From NCBI RefSeq assembly GCF_000283155.1, contig NW_004454163.1:28221395-28285394 (forward strand): a stretch of DNA of 64,000 bases. Direction: 5' to 3'. Shown in pieces: positions 37,166-49,505 of the stretch. Each line of letters opens with the position of its first letter. Within the stretch, counting starts at the first letter, position 1. The notes beneath the pieces are model-generated. The model was given only the letters and a program-made list of their open reading frames with translations, was not told the DNA's origin and searched no databases. The translations under genes and the position numbers were made by a program. Origin of the DNA: Ceratotherium simum simum (taxonomy: Eukaryota > Chordata > Mammalia > Perissodactyla > Rhinocerotidae).

Positions 37166-38704
37166 GAAAATATGGTCACAGCTTTTCTTCACTTTCAAAA
37201 GAAGGTAAATTTGTGCTTTTCTTTATGATTTTGAGGCAAGTACACTAAAAACCAGAGGCTACAGTGGAGATGTACTTTCCTCCCTTAAATCACAACCCCA
37301 CCCTAGTTAAAACTCTTTCAAAAGGAACATGGGTTAAAATGCAGACAAGGCAGGCTAGTGTGCAAAAAGAGAAGTTAACAGAAAGAATCAAGCTTCAAAT
37401 TAATCAGGAGCCTGTTGACTTAATGGGCAACTCAAGTGGGATACCATTTGTTAAACTGAGAGCCTGAATATGGAAAAGGACATTAAAAAAAATCTGATCA
37501 TTATCTAAGTTATTCGAGAGAGGCCTCATCCTTTTATGTGGATAATTTGGCTAAAAAAAACCAAAAGCTGCTGGTCTCACTTATGTAGCTAACTGCCCTG
37601 TTTCACCATTTCTCTTGGCGTCTCTAAACAGAGCCAAATATGGAACCAGCACCAGGGCAGCACATGATGATGTGGCAACGGGGCTGCAGCAGGCCAACTG
37701 ACACACGAAGTCTTTACAAGGGCCATTAGATAATCAATTCAGAAGGATCCACACACGTGGAAACATAAGTTTGCAATGAAAATTTTTGTAAATATGACAC
37801 AAATATTAAGCCCAGTATGTTAAGATAAAAGATGTGCAAGGAATTTTATGGGAAAGGCTTCTCATCTGATGTCACCTTTTCTTCCCACTTTACTAGCATG
37901 AGGCTCCCCAAGTGAAAATGTATCCTCTCCAGGAAAGGGGAGGTCTCCGTGGGAGTACAGCTCTTCCCTGAGTGAGGAAACTGATACCGCACCCTATTCT
38001 GTGGGAGAGCACATCTTGAAAGAAAACAGCAGCAAGAAAAGCAAGCTGGTGGGGGTGTCCTTAGCACCTCTGCAGAGTAAAATGATGGGTTTCTGTGTTC
38101 ACACAGGCCGTGCTTGCAGCAGAGAGCTCACCTTCAGAAGTATATACCTAGAGAGTCAAGAGACATTCCTTTTTTCCTTTAAATAACTGGGGTAAGAAAA
38201 ACGACCAAAGGCATTCAAGAGAGTCAGGCGACAGCTCACAGATGGCTACCCTGATTAGAGATAAGTATCCCAGAATGTCCGCCAGTGTCTTCACAGTCAA
38301 GATGTTCTTTCTTAGGTCAAGCAAATCCCCTGGGTTGTAAACTAAGCCCGCTTCCGTTTGCTCTGCTTTCTGTGAAGCAGAGAGGGATCAGAGTCACAGA
38401 CTGCCAGACCTGCAAGGAACTCGATCAAAGCCCCACCTCCCACACCCAAAGACCAGAGACCACCAGAGGGTTACGGAGACCCACAGCGACGCGTTCTACA
38501 GTGGGAGGGCCGTGGCAGGGCCGTATGCTACAGGCCATGTCCTGCAGGTTCCAGATCAAAGTGCTATCTGATGACACTCGATTTCCTCCTTCTGATTCAT
38601 TTAGGTAAAACTTGATATATTTGAAACTTGCATCTTACGTTTAAAACCTGAACCCACCAAAACATCAGGGAGGGCCCCCTTAGCACCTAATTGCCTTGTA
38701 AAGA
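37166..38704. other. Unassigned intronic sequence
   Basis: No gene or named repeat seen. Confidence 0.45.
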
Positions 38705-38920
38705 ATTCTCCAGTGAAGAGATGAATTATGATATTTCCATACAATGCAATACCATGCTGTAAAGATAGATTAGCGCTCTATATAATGATGAATAAGTATT
38801 CCTTACCCATTGTTAAGCGAAGAAAGCAATTGCACAACAAACCCATCTCTGCAAGGAATAGCTACAAGTATGTCTGTTAGTATAGTACAGGCATAGAAAA
38901 GACCAGGGAAAAAAACACAT
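38705..38920 (+). mobile_element. L1 3'UTR fragment
   Basis: ATTTCCATACAATGCAATAC, then GATGAATAAGTATTCC and TTGTTAAGCGAAGAAAGCAA, follow the standard L1 3'-end order. Confidence 0.7.
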
Positions 38921-41008
38921 TCTCGTCCCTCAGCAGTCATTATCCTGGAGGAGAGAGATTACGGAGGACCCGCAGTTCTAAGTCATACGGTGTTATGATG
39001 TAAAACGTGCAAAGAGTAAGTGTTGTCATCATCAAAGTTTTCAATAGGGAAGATTTCTTCTTTCTTGTGCCCCTTTCCCTGCAAAACTGCAAGGCATGAT
39101 TCCCCCTTTACATACTCCTCTAAAAGAAAAAAAAAAAAATGTTTTCCCCTTGTTATTATTATAGTAGCTTCCTTCGGGAGCCAAGCCTCAGTTGCAGAGT
39201 CCTAAGAAATGTGGATGAAACCCTCATCTCTTCAGGATATAGGGAGTTAAATATCTTCCCAGCAGCACCTGGGCTTCCCAACATGGAGGTTACACTACAT
39301 CACAGGTACACATATGAGCACATACCGAACGGGTCAGGACAATCCAACAGTCAAGCTGTATATAAGCGAAGGGATAAATACACATCCTAAGATGATACAA
39401 GTCATTTTAGAGGAGGGATGGGGGGAAACTGTGTTTTTAATAACAGCCAAGGAAGGATTCATTGAAGAGGCAGGACTTGGAGGTGCAGCTTGAACAAACA
39501 GCTTGATGGCTAAGAGCTAAAAAGCGGGGGGTAGCCTAGGCTAGAGCAACCCAATGGGAGCACATGCCCTCCCCGCCCCTCACAGCCCTGACTGCCCAGA
39601 AATGGCTCCAAGTGTGCCAAGACCTACACCCTCCTCCTGCCCTAGGACGGCAGGGTGGACTGCCAGAGCCTCCAAGGCCAGGCATCTCCAGCCTCGAGCA
39701 TCCCTTGTCATTGACCTCAATGTGCCCTCCACAGATGATAATTGTCGCGTGTGCCATGACCTGAAAATGTGCTTCCCAAACACTAGGGGTTTCTGGGAAA
39801 GGACTTGAAGACAGTGGGGTGGCACAGGTGCTGAGTAATTGTTAGGATCCTTTCATGCCTTAAGATTGCAAACATCCATTCCTATTATATCCTAATAGGG
39901 TGCCACACATTATGCTGTCAAACTCTCAAAGTGTGTTAAAAACCTACAGAGGTCACTTATGAACCACTTCACATCTTGCCAGCCTCCAATTCACAGAAAT
40001 CCCTCATTAAGAACCTCAGGAACACATCCATCCACGATAATGCAATTACATTTCCTTTATTTCTTAATTTATAATGGTTTCTATTTCTATGACAATCAGC
40101 ATAATTGCTGTTATAATACTCAAAAAAGATGCAATTATATACACATAACTATGTATCATATGTAGACATATTTGGGGACAGCCTGGTTTAAGGCCACATG
40201 ATAAATATAGGGCTTGGGTGATAACTACGCAGTCAGACCACAGAGCGCATTGTTTCCTGTTGCATAAAGTTAATGCAAACCTATAAAAAGCCTCATGTTT
40301 GCGGGGGGGGGCTTAAGAAGTTCTCTCAGTTATCAGAGGGGAGGACGAAGAGTTGAAAACAAAAATGGAATGGGACAAGATTCTGGCAGTACACAGATTT
40401 CCTATCACACTATGTGGAAAAAGTACTGTTTGTGTTTGATGCTTACAAGAAAAGAAAAACACAGCTTGACACTGAAAAGCTTTCATTTATAATACACTGA
40501 GCCATGTTTACATCTTGGGAGAAGGTTGGTGCAGCACAGCAACAAAGCAAAACATTTTTTAAAACATGCACCAAAGGCCACTCAGTGGCTCCAGACACCA
40601 AGCTGAGAGCCCACAATAGGAGATGAAAAGTGATGGAATTTGCACTACGGGATTCAGAACTGATAGCTTAAGAAACACAGAACTCCCGAGGAATGGTCTA
40701 CCTTTCTCGATCCACTTCTGCCCACTTCATCGCTCCTCTGACTGCCCTCGAACCATCCCACACTGAGAGTAAAAACGAGGTTCCAGGAGAAAAAGAACAG
40801 GACCTAACAGATAAGGGATAGGAGACACCAGGCTTATTGATGGTCCACCAACACAAGCTTCAGCTGTAAATTTCCCCGTTGAGGATCCTGGACCAGCAAT
40901 TGCAAAAGACACGAGGATCCAGGCTTAGTAGCCACAGAAGGTAGAAACAGAGACCACTTATCCTCCAGCAAAGAACTAGCTGCTCACCCTCTTTGGCTTT
41001 TTGCACCC
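38921..41008. other. Mostly unassigned intronic sequence
   Basis: A patch at 39430-39540 (AAGGAAGGATTCATTGAAGA) may be decayed antisense L2. Otherwise no gene or repeat is recognised. Confidence 0.4.
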
Positions 41009-41192
41009 AGGTTTTCAACCTTGGCTGCATACTGGAATCACGCAAGGAGCTTTAAAAATTCCTGGTGCCTGGCACCCATCTCCAGAGTTTCTGACATAAT
41101 GGTCTAGTGTGCTCTCTGAACACTGGAAGTTTTTTTTGTTTTGTTTTGTTTTAAGCTCACTAGGTGATTCCAACATGCAGTCCAGAATCACT
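41009..41192 (+). mobile_element. hAT-Charlie-type palindromic MER element
   Basis: The ends mirror each other: AACCTTGGCTGCATACTGGA at the left and, reversed, a right end from CTAGGTGATTCCAACATGC. A TTTTGTTTTG run lies in the centre. Confidence 0.65.
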
Positions 41193-41272
41193 GCTTATGG
41201 CTTTACAAGTAGGAAGCAAAGAATAGCCACGTGAGCGAGTAAGCCCTGGAACAGATGTGGTGATGATGAGGA

Positions 41273-41385
41273 CAGTGCTTCTCAATTTAATGTGCACAGG
41301 AAACACCTAGGGACCTTGTTCAAATGCAGATTCTGATTCAGTAGGTCTGGGGTGGGGTTTCAGTATCCGCATTTCTAACAGCAAT
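41273..41385 (-). mobile_element. MER5A-type fragment
   Basis: CAGTGCTTCTCAATTTAATG and TTCTGATTCAGTAGGTCTGG match one end of MER5A. The other end is missing. Confidence 0.75.
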
Positions 41386-41681
41386 GTCTCCACGTAAGGG
41401 ATTAGAACAGTTTCTAGCCTCCATCATCTGGCCCCATCCTGGAGAGAGAGGTTCCACAGAAGTGAACGGCACAAATAACATTATGGTTTATGCCAGTTTA
41501 GATGAAGTTGAATCCCTTTCCTTCTTCAGCGGTATTGCTCAAGGCACTTTAATTTCATTGGGTAACTCAGGATCGCCATGGAAGACAGTGCTACCCGTGG
41601 CAATTACAGTGTGTATGAAAAATGTCCCCTTTATGACACAGCCCCAGCGTGTGCTGGGTTTTATTTTTGGGTGGGGGGGGG

Positions 41682-42060
41682 TGTTATGGACTGAATGGTG
41701 TCCTCCCCAAATTTATATGTTGAAGTCTTAACTCCAGTAACTCAGAATGTGACTATTTAGGGAGAGGATCTATAAAGAGGTCACTGAGTTAAAATGATGT
41801 CATTAGAATGGGCCTCAATCCAATACGAAGTGGTGTCCTTGTAAGAGCAGATTAGGACACAGACATGTACAGAGATAAGACCTTGTGAGGACACAGAGAG
41901 AAGACAGCCACCTGCAAGCCAGGGAGAGGCCTTGAAGGGATCAATCCTGCCAACACCCTGGTCTCAGATTTCTAGCCTCCAGCATTGCGAGAAAATAAAA
42001 TTTCTGTTTTTAACCCACCCAAGTCTATGGCAGTTTGTTTAGGCAGTCCTAGCAAGTAGA
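41682..42060 (+). mobile_element. MLT1-like MaLR solo LTR
   Basis: Starts TGTTATGGACTGAATGGTGT. Includes TTGAAGTCTTAACTCCAGTA, GTGGTGTCCTTGTAAGAGCA and AGCCTCCAGCATTGCGAGAA, then AATAAAATTTCTG (polyadenylation signal). Ends near GTCCTAGCAAGTAGA. Confidence 0.85.
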
Positions 42061-42235
42061 GGGGGGCTGGTTTGCATGCCTACTTTTCATAAGTTGTCCA
42101 ACTTATGCTTGCACCAGTCATTACAGCGGAATTGGCATCTCTATTTCTAGCAGTCCTCCTTCCCTCTTCTAAATGCCTCTCTTTAATTTGTGGTTGGCAG
42201 GAAAGCAAGGTAGCCACATGTCAGGCCTTTCAGAG

Positions 42236-42330
42236 CAGCCCAGTGGTTAGAAGAATAGAGGCTCTGGAGTCAGGCTGTCTGGCTTAGAACCCCAGTTCTG
42301 CCACGCACCTGCTCTGGGAGGCTGAGTGAG
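42236..42330 (+). mobile_element. MIR SINE, 5' part
   Basis: CCCAGTGGTTAGAAGAATAG and GAGTCAGGCTGTCTGGCTTA are the tRNA-related MIR head. The 3' half is missing. Confidence 0.8.
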
Positions 42331-44137
42331 AACAGCTTCTGACAGAGCAAGCCTTCACGCATAAGGCAATCTGAGGGACTCACTGAGGAAAGTACATGAA
42401 ATTTGTGATCCTTCTTTACGATATCTACTTCGGTATTCAAAGCTCGCTCTCCCCACTTCTTTTTTCAGCTCTATTCCAGATAAAAATTGTTGCCTGATTA
42501 AGTCACATAAGTATGAGGTTCCTGTGTAAAATTTATCTTTCCCTATGTCCATCCAGCTAGACCAGAACATGTGAGAATGAGCTCTAGAAATCATGTTAAA
42601 TATTAAAATCAACTTTTACAGAATTTTTTTAAAAATCCTCAACCAAACTTTGAGATCTCAGAGATAAACCCTATTAATGTTGCATTCTAGATTCTTCTAA
42701 CCTTTCAGAGTCTTTCAGAACTCAACTCCAGGACATTTTTTTGAACAACCTTGCCTCCAAAGAAGTCATTGCAGTCCTGGGGCGTTGCTAGGAAGGCAAC
42801 CTCTGCACTGCCATGCAGTTTTGCACCACAAAAGTCGTGAGCCATTTCTCTACAGGAAAATTCCAAAAGGAAACATGGACGCATTAGCAAAAGCAATGCC
42901 AAGTGAAAGCAGAGAAAACAGTTGGAGGGAAAGCCATGGCATGGTCTCTGCATTGGCTTTTAGATGGCCTCTGACCCCTGAGGAAATAGTCCTGGACACA
43001 AGATGTTACAAAAATCACATTTGTACATCTGTCAACCTTTGTGAATTTAGTCTGCCTCCCTCTTAATCTCCATTTAGCTGAATCAGTAAAAATGGCTCTT
43101 ACCAAGGTCAGAAGCTCCCACATGACTTAAACATTTATTTCACCCATCTTCATCTCCACAGGATACTCTTTATTCCTTATCAAATTTTTATACCTATATT
43201 TTTCCTCTTTCAGGAAAGATGTTCAGCATTTCTTTTATCTTCCTAATATGTCAAGTGGTACCTTCCAACAGTTTCTTCCTTTTCCCTTCTCCAAAATACC
43301 ATTCACAGACTTTGCTTCTTTCCCCTCTTAAAGTCTATTTCTTTTAAGTGTTATTTCCTTTTCCACCACTTTTTCCCCACACTGTCAGAAGGCATTGCTA
43401 TTTAGGAGTCTATGAGTTTCATGGACCAGTTGGCATTGTTAAAAGGCAGCTCAGAGTTTAAGTTCAAAAGTTTATTGATATATGGTGCAGAGTTCAACTG
43501 TGTAACGGTATAATAATTTTTAGCCATATAAGGAAAAACATAGTGTTGCAATTCTGATTTAGAGTACCTTTCATTGAAGATGGCTGTTTCTAGATGTGTG
43601 TTCCTCAGATAAAACACATACTATCATTTGATTTTTGAACGTGAAGTTTCCCACTGTAGAAATTCAAAACTAATGTGTTGAGGTTTATGGAGAGGTGGCT
43701 TTGAGTCAAAGCATGTGATAATCAATATGCAAGTCAGAAATTAAGGGAGGCAGGAGATCAGTAATGGCAATCCAAGGATTATTCAACTGGCACAGGTAGG
43801 CTTGTCTTAGGAACATGTAGAAAAGCAGCAGTAAGATAGTACTCAACTACTTGCAATAAAATCAGCTTCTTGATAACATTCTGACAAGTTACACTCATTT
43901 TGAGTATCCTTTAGGGATGATGACTCAAAAGAGCTCCAGTTCCAGTCACAAAGATGCTCAGGCCAGGAGATTCAAATACTATAAAATAAATAAGGCGACA
44001 CAAAGGCAAAGGACCCAAAGATGAAGCTGACTAAATGCCCGCCGAGTCACTTCTTCGAGGACTCAGCCTACGGATGAGGTTACATATGGATGGAGAATCC
44101 CACTCCTGGTCCTTGCGTTAAGATGACTCTTCAGAAG
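42331..44137. other. Unassigned intronic sequence
   Basis: No gene or named repeat. 43120-43400 is pyrimidine-rich. Confidence 0.45.
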
Positions 44138-44320
44138 TTGGCGAGCTTTTGCTGCAATGGGCCAGATAGTAAATATCTGAGGCTTTAGGGGCCAAATAAG
44201 GTCTCTCTGCTGCATAGCCGGGTTTTTTGTTTAACACAGCCCTTTACAAATGTACAAAGGATTCTTACATCAGGGGTTGTATAAAAACATGCCATGGGCC
44301 CTACTTTGCCAATTCTTGCT
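44138..44320 (+). mobile_element. hAT-Charlie-type fragment, divergent
   Basis: GGGCCAGATAGTAAATATCT and AGGCTTTAGGGGCCAAATAA match the same family as 18573-18785. The 3' part is degraded. Confidence 0.65.
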
Positions 44321-45279
44321 CCATACCAAACTCCCAGGGCCAGATCCCAGTGCAGAGGGCCCTCCTGGCTTCCCACCTGTTCACTGGGCTAGCAGCTGCC
44401 CCTGCCATTCCCAGAGGACTGAGGATGGGGGGCTTCACCCCAGCAGGGGCAAAGAGAGAACATCCCATAGAAATGGCCAAGAGGGCAAGGTTGAGAATGG
44501 ATACCAAGGCTGAAAATGGATGTGGTCCAAGTTTCTGAAATCATCAAGGGCATAGAAAGATGATCTAGCTCATGCTCTACCACACTGAACAAGGCGGCAG
44601 TATATACACTCATCCGCACTCTCATACCTGCTTGTGACTCACATGGATCACACCTTGATGGGAAGAAGATGCACCCCTTTGCTCAATGGGGATTAAATGT
44701 GTAGAGATCATAACACTACTCCATCTCCTATAGGTACTTCAGGATGAAAAATCGTCCAGAAGGGTCAGACACATTTATGATGATGGATCTGTGATGGATT
44801 ATTAGGAGAATTAAGGAATGTGGGGGGGGGGGCATGCCCTCTTACTGCACTCTGCTTAAAGCCACTGTTGGAAAATATGAGGTGAACTGGGCCGAGGTAT
44901 TTGTCCCTAGGGGCCAGTTCTGATACTGCCATCGACCTCACAGGGCACACAGCCAGAGAATTCACCATCTCTTTGTAATGTTTTCACATCCCAATAATTA
45001 CTAGAAGCAAGAAACTTGCGGCACATGCTAATTTCTTGCTAACACCCCTGCAGAAAAAGGCTTTGGTTACCACCATCCCTAGGTTCTTGTGTCCCTGCCT
45101 GGAGCTGTGGGGTTTCTTTTGCTGAAAGGATACAGCTGGGCCACAGGAAATTTCAAGCTCTTAGCCCCCAAAATGCGACATTAATCAGATGTGTGCCAAA
45201 AATATCTTAAAAATGTTCCAAAGGACATCTTTGGCTCAAAATGCCTTTACTGAAAGATAAATTGAATTAAAATCCATAC
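44321..45279. other. Unassigned intronic sequence
   Basis: No gene or named repeat. Contains a G-run near 44822. Confidence 0.45.
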
Positions 45280-45405
45280 ATTCCATAAGGGCAGAGGTTT
45301 GGATGTTTTTCCTGCCTCATTCACACATGTATTCTAAGTGCCTGGCACTGTGCTCGGCACATAGTAAGGTCACAAGTATTTGCTGAATAAATGAACGAAA
45401 ATTGT
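45280..45405 (+). mobile_element. L2 LINE 3' end
   Basis: GTGCCTGGCACTGTGCTCGG then AAGTATTTGCTGAATAAATG is the L2 3' terminus. Confidence 0.75.
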
Positions 45406-46020
45406 TGGTAAAACTTGAAAGTTTTTCAAATGGCTTCATGGAAAAGGAAGAACCTAGCTTGGCAGAAGAGAAGCTGCAGATGTTACAGCTGTTTACTTTT
45501 CCATCCCCCAAACAAAAACAAACGGAGACAGAACCGAGGACCTTTGTTCTCTGGATCTTCAGCAATGCCCCGAATGCAGGCAGACCCGCTAACTCACAAA
45601 AGCAGTCAGGGTCCTGCCAAGCAGGGGGTAGCAGGTTTGGGGAAGCTGAACTGGGCACTGACACATAAACTACTGATTGAAATGCAAGCTTTGATCTGAG
45701 AAGATACTGTGTCTGGAATAAAGAGTGCTGTTGCTTTTTCCGGGTGCAGCCACCCCAGCCTCACTTAGAAAAGATGAAGTGAGTTAACGCAGAAAGTCAG
45801 GCATCAACGGCTTCAGGGACAATGAGAGTAGAACTGGACCCGGTCCCAAGGACACACCAGTGAAAGCACAGCTTTTAGGGTTGAGTTCAATTGTTAGTTG
45901 TTTCCTATCACTTTGTGTTGTTTCTCCGAGAATAAATGGAAAATGATACAGAACTTGAGCTTGGCTGACACCCTCCACCTTCCCGCCCTCTAACACCTGT
46001 TCTTCAGCTTAAAAAAATAG
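45406..46020. other. Unassigned intronic sequence
   Basis: No gene or named repeat. Confidence 0.45.
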
Positions 46021-46027
46021 GAGGGTG

Positions 46028-46272
46028 GGGCCAGCCCGCTGGCGCAAGCGGTTAAGTGAGCCCGCTCCGCTGCGGTGGCCCGGGGTTCGCAGGTTCGGAT
46101 CCCGGGCGCGCACCGACGCACCGCTTGTCAAGCCATGCTGTGGCGGCATCCCATATAAAGTGGAGGAAGATGGGCACGGATGTTAGCCCAGGGCCAGTCT
46201 TCCTCAGCAAAAGGAGGAGGATTGGCAGATGTTAGCTCAGGGGCGATCTTCCTCACCAAAAAAAAAAAAAAA
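46028..46272 (+). mobile_element. ERE SINE, well-preserved Pol III boxes
   Basis: Starts GGCCAGCCCGCTGGCGCAAG. A-box-like TGGCGCAAGCGGTTAAGTG and B-box-like GGTTCGGATCCCGGG both look intact. Doubled tail unit and 15-A tail. A short duplication GAGGGTG lies at 46021-46027 and 46273-46279. Confidence 0.95.
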
Positions 46273-46548
46273 GAGGGTGTGGAAGGGAGCCGGATCCCCT
46301 TTAAAACTGCAATCCTCTGCTTCAAGGCCAGTGTCTACAGGGCAATTAGCACGTGGGCAGGAAGGCACACGTCCTCTTCAGGTGTTATGTAAATACCAAG
46401 TTCATGGAGTTAGCGATATCTGCCGGAATCAGCACCTGTAGCACGTTAGCAATTAAAGCTACACAGCAGGAGCTGGAAACCAAGGAAGACAAGGGTAGCA
46501 TCTCACAGAGGTGCAGGTAACCTCTGTTTTCTAAAAATGCCTTCCTAT

Positions 46549-46718
46549 AAACAAATACATGGACAAAGAGAAGAGATTAGTAGCTACCAGAGGGGAAGGG
46601 GGGTGGGCATAAGGGGTAAATGGGCGCATATATATGATGACTGACAAATAACGTACAACTAAAATTTCACCATGTTATAAACTATTATGACCTCAACAAA
46701 ATTTAAACTAAAAATACA
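46549..46718 (+). mobile_element. 5'-truncated L1 3' end
   Basis: TTAGTAGCTACCAGAGGGGA to CACCATGTTATAAACTATTA is an L1 3' end. The flanking 20-bp sequences TTCTAAAAATGCCTTCCTAT (46529-46548) and TTCTAAAAAAGCCTTCCTAT (46719-46738) are its target-site duplication. Confidence 0.85.
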
Positions 46719-46844
46719 TTCTAAAAAAGCCTTCCTATCTCTCAGCTGGAAAAGGAGGCATACTTGGAGAGCAACAGAAGTTCTGGAAGGCCTGAGAGAT
46801 TTAAGTCAAATCTCGTCATTATTTACTTGTAACGTTAACATATT

Positions 46845-46990
46845 CATTTCTCAGTCATTCGACAATGTGTATGGGGCACTGTCCAGGCATGGGGTAGCCT
46901 CTGAGGATACAGTCATAGATGAGGGGACACGTGACCCACGCCCTCAGCGGGCTGACCGTCCAGCGAGAAAGCACAGAGAAACAGAGGCTG
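46845..46990 (-). mobile_element. L2 LINE fragment, antisense
   Basis: GGGGCACTGTCCAGGCATGG and CTGAGGATACAGTCATAGAT are complement-strand L2. Confidence 0.6.
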
Positions 46991-47659
46991 CCTCCAGCGT
47001 GCCTGTGATTTAGGCAGTTCTGCACAAAGCCACCTCTGCCGTCCCCTGCTCTGTCCCTCACATCATCATACCACTTCTTCCTTATCGTTAGGATGTGGAC
47101 AGTTGTTGTGAAGACACCAATGCTTTCTGAAGGGAGGACCACGTGCCCTGAATGAGCCAACAACAATCCACAGAGCTGCCCTCAGTGCCTGTCCTAAGCT
47201 GTGTTGCCCACAGGACCAGGAGGCGGCAGAAACGCGAGACCAGAACTGGGCTGAGGACCTGAGGATTTGATTTTTAGACTCCTCTCTGCTAATAAGACCC
47301 TTCATGACACCAGGCAAGGGGTAAACCTCTAAAATCCTCTAAAAATGGGGTAACTATGCCTTCTGCCTGCCCTTATGGTCATACACATATGGTACCTTGT
47401 GTAGTCAGGTAGGAGGCAGGAAGCAAAGATACACTCATTTTCCCCAAGGCTCAACGTTTCTGGGCTATGCTACATCTGGAAAAGCATCTAAAAACTGATG
47501 TGTGACTGGTGTATCAACACCCTCAGTGTTTCTGGCTGTGGTCTGAATTTCTTCTTTCAAAAGTGTATTCTATAAAGCTCAGAACTCAAAACTCAATGAA
47601 CGCTCTGAGCAACTACTAGGTGCACTCAACATGCCAGACTTAGGGAGAAGCAGCAGTGG
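46991..47659. other. Unassigned intronic sequence
   Basis: No gene or named repeat. Confidence 0.45.
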
Positions 47660-47870
47660 TAGGGAGAGGTGATAGTCATCAAGCACTTTCTACATATATC
47701 AACTCATCTAACCTTCAAAGAAACGCTGTAACTCCAATGGGAACGTGATCCTCGTGTTACAAAGGCACAAACTAAAGTACCGAGATTAAGAAATTGTTCA
47801 AGGTCACAAAACAATTAAGTAAGTAGAGCTAGGATTACAAACCAGGGCTGCGGTTCCATTATTGTGCATC
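47660..47870 (-). mobile_element. MIR SINE
   Basis: AAGCACTTTCTACATATATC, TTCAAGGTCACAAAACAATT and GAGCTAGGATTACAAACCAG are complement-strand MIR. Confidence 0.75.
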
Positions 47871-49287
47871 TTTTGACATCAAAGCCATCTGTAGAAACTC
47901 AGAGATCTCAGAGAGTGCCTTCTACAGTCTTTCCTCCAAAACAGCCTTAGCTCCAGTCCGGGGCTCTTAATCTGGTGGTGCTGCTCTAATTAAGTGACGT
48001 TCCTAATTGACTGGACCTCCTCTCCAAATTCTAAGTAAACATCTTTGCAGAAATATCACATTAACTGCCATGTTTTAACAGCATTTGGCAACACTGTTGC
48101 ATTATCTCAAAGAAAAGTGGGAGTCGCTGCATCCCACGTCATTTCCCATGGGAACAAACACTAAACAAGAGCAATGTTTAATTAAAGACAACACTGACTG
48201 GACAAATACAGCTGAGGGCCTCCACTTGGAGGTCCATGAATCACAAAGCTGAAAATCATGGCTAACACAAATGCTTAACGCACTATGTTAAAGAACCACG
48301 TTGAAAAACAAAGTCTTCTCTAGCTCATAAAGTCATACCTAGCTGTTTCCAATCTCTTCTCCATCACTGATAATATAAACTATACGAACTTGAACTCAAT
48401 CATGCACCACTGTGTATTGTTACAATTTCAAAGGCCTTGGTCTAAAAAATCAAGACCTGGGACTGTAGCTTATTCTTTTATGCTCAAACATTTTCTAGGA
48501 CTAGTTTAAGCTCATAATAGATGCTCAACAAATTCTTCAATGGATAAAAGATTTAATTAGGATGTTTACTTGATACAACCTTAATAAAAATTGGATTTTC
48601 TTGGTGTTTCCTATAGACAAATGTATTCCTTTTTTCAAAAAGCTTTTAACATGTCATTTTATTAATACAAGCCCCCATAAAAGAAAGGTGTAAACAAACC
48701 TTTTGTTCAAACTACATGATTTGGGAAAGAAGGAAAATCAACTTGTGGGAAGAACTTTAATAGCCATGAAAGGGCTAATGCCATGAAAACTTTATATGCT
48801 TTGTTTGGCTATAATAAATTCAGAGTCTAGATAAATCACACACCAACTCTGAAATCTTAACTACCGGTAAAGACTGCACCCTATATCCAATTATAATGCT
48901 GAGCAAACATGTACTCTGTAAGCCTGTTAAGCTGTCATTGGCATTCACTCAACAAGTGTTTATTAAACTTTGGGTCCTTGACACAGTGCACATTGGGGTA
49001 GGGAGTCTCTTGAGACAGACCCTGTGATTAAGATGAAATCCTACAAGAAAGCTATACAAGTATGAACCAGTTTTGTGTATAATATGATAATATAAACTCA
49101 ATTGTTTATGATAGATCTCAAGGGCAACAGTAATTCAGAAAAACCACTGTGGTCACGATGGATGTTGGAGTTTTCTATCAAGCTGTCTTTTGAATTTATC
49201 TCTCTCTGAATTTATAGTCTTCTTCCTTACTTAGATCCCAGGATCTAGAAAGTTCAGCTTTATCCTCAGACACCTCGGGGACGATGA
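47871..49287. other. Mostly unassigned intronic sequence
   Basis: A possible L2 3'-end trace lies at 48480-48545 (ATAGATGCTCAACAAATTCT). Otherwise no gene or repeat recognised. Confidence 0.4.
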
Positions 49288-49505
49288 AAGGGCCCAGGCT
49301 TTGAAGTCAAACAAACCTGGGTTTGAATCTTGGCTCTCATTTGTATTAACTTTGTGACCCTAGGCAAATTTACTTAATCCCTCTGAGTTTTGGTTCCCCC
49401 TCCCCTCCATAAAACTGAGATAATACAAATGCTACAGAGTGGCTTTAAGGATTAGAGATAATGTATGTAAAGTGCACAGAACAGTGCTGAATACAAAGTC
49501 CTCAG
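49288..49505 (+). mobile_element. MIR SINE
   Basis: CAAACCTGGGTTTGAATCTT, CTTTGTGACCCTAGGCAAAT, and AAGTGCACAGAACAGTGCTG. Confidence 0.85.

Noticed and set aside
44440..44456. CCAGCAGGGGCAAAG as a CTCF site
   Set aside because: It lacks one G of the GGGGGC core compared with the consensus, unlike the promoter motif at 53004.
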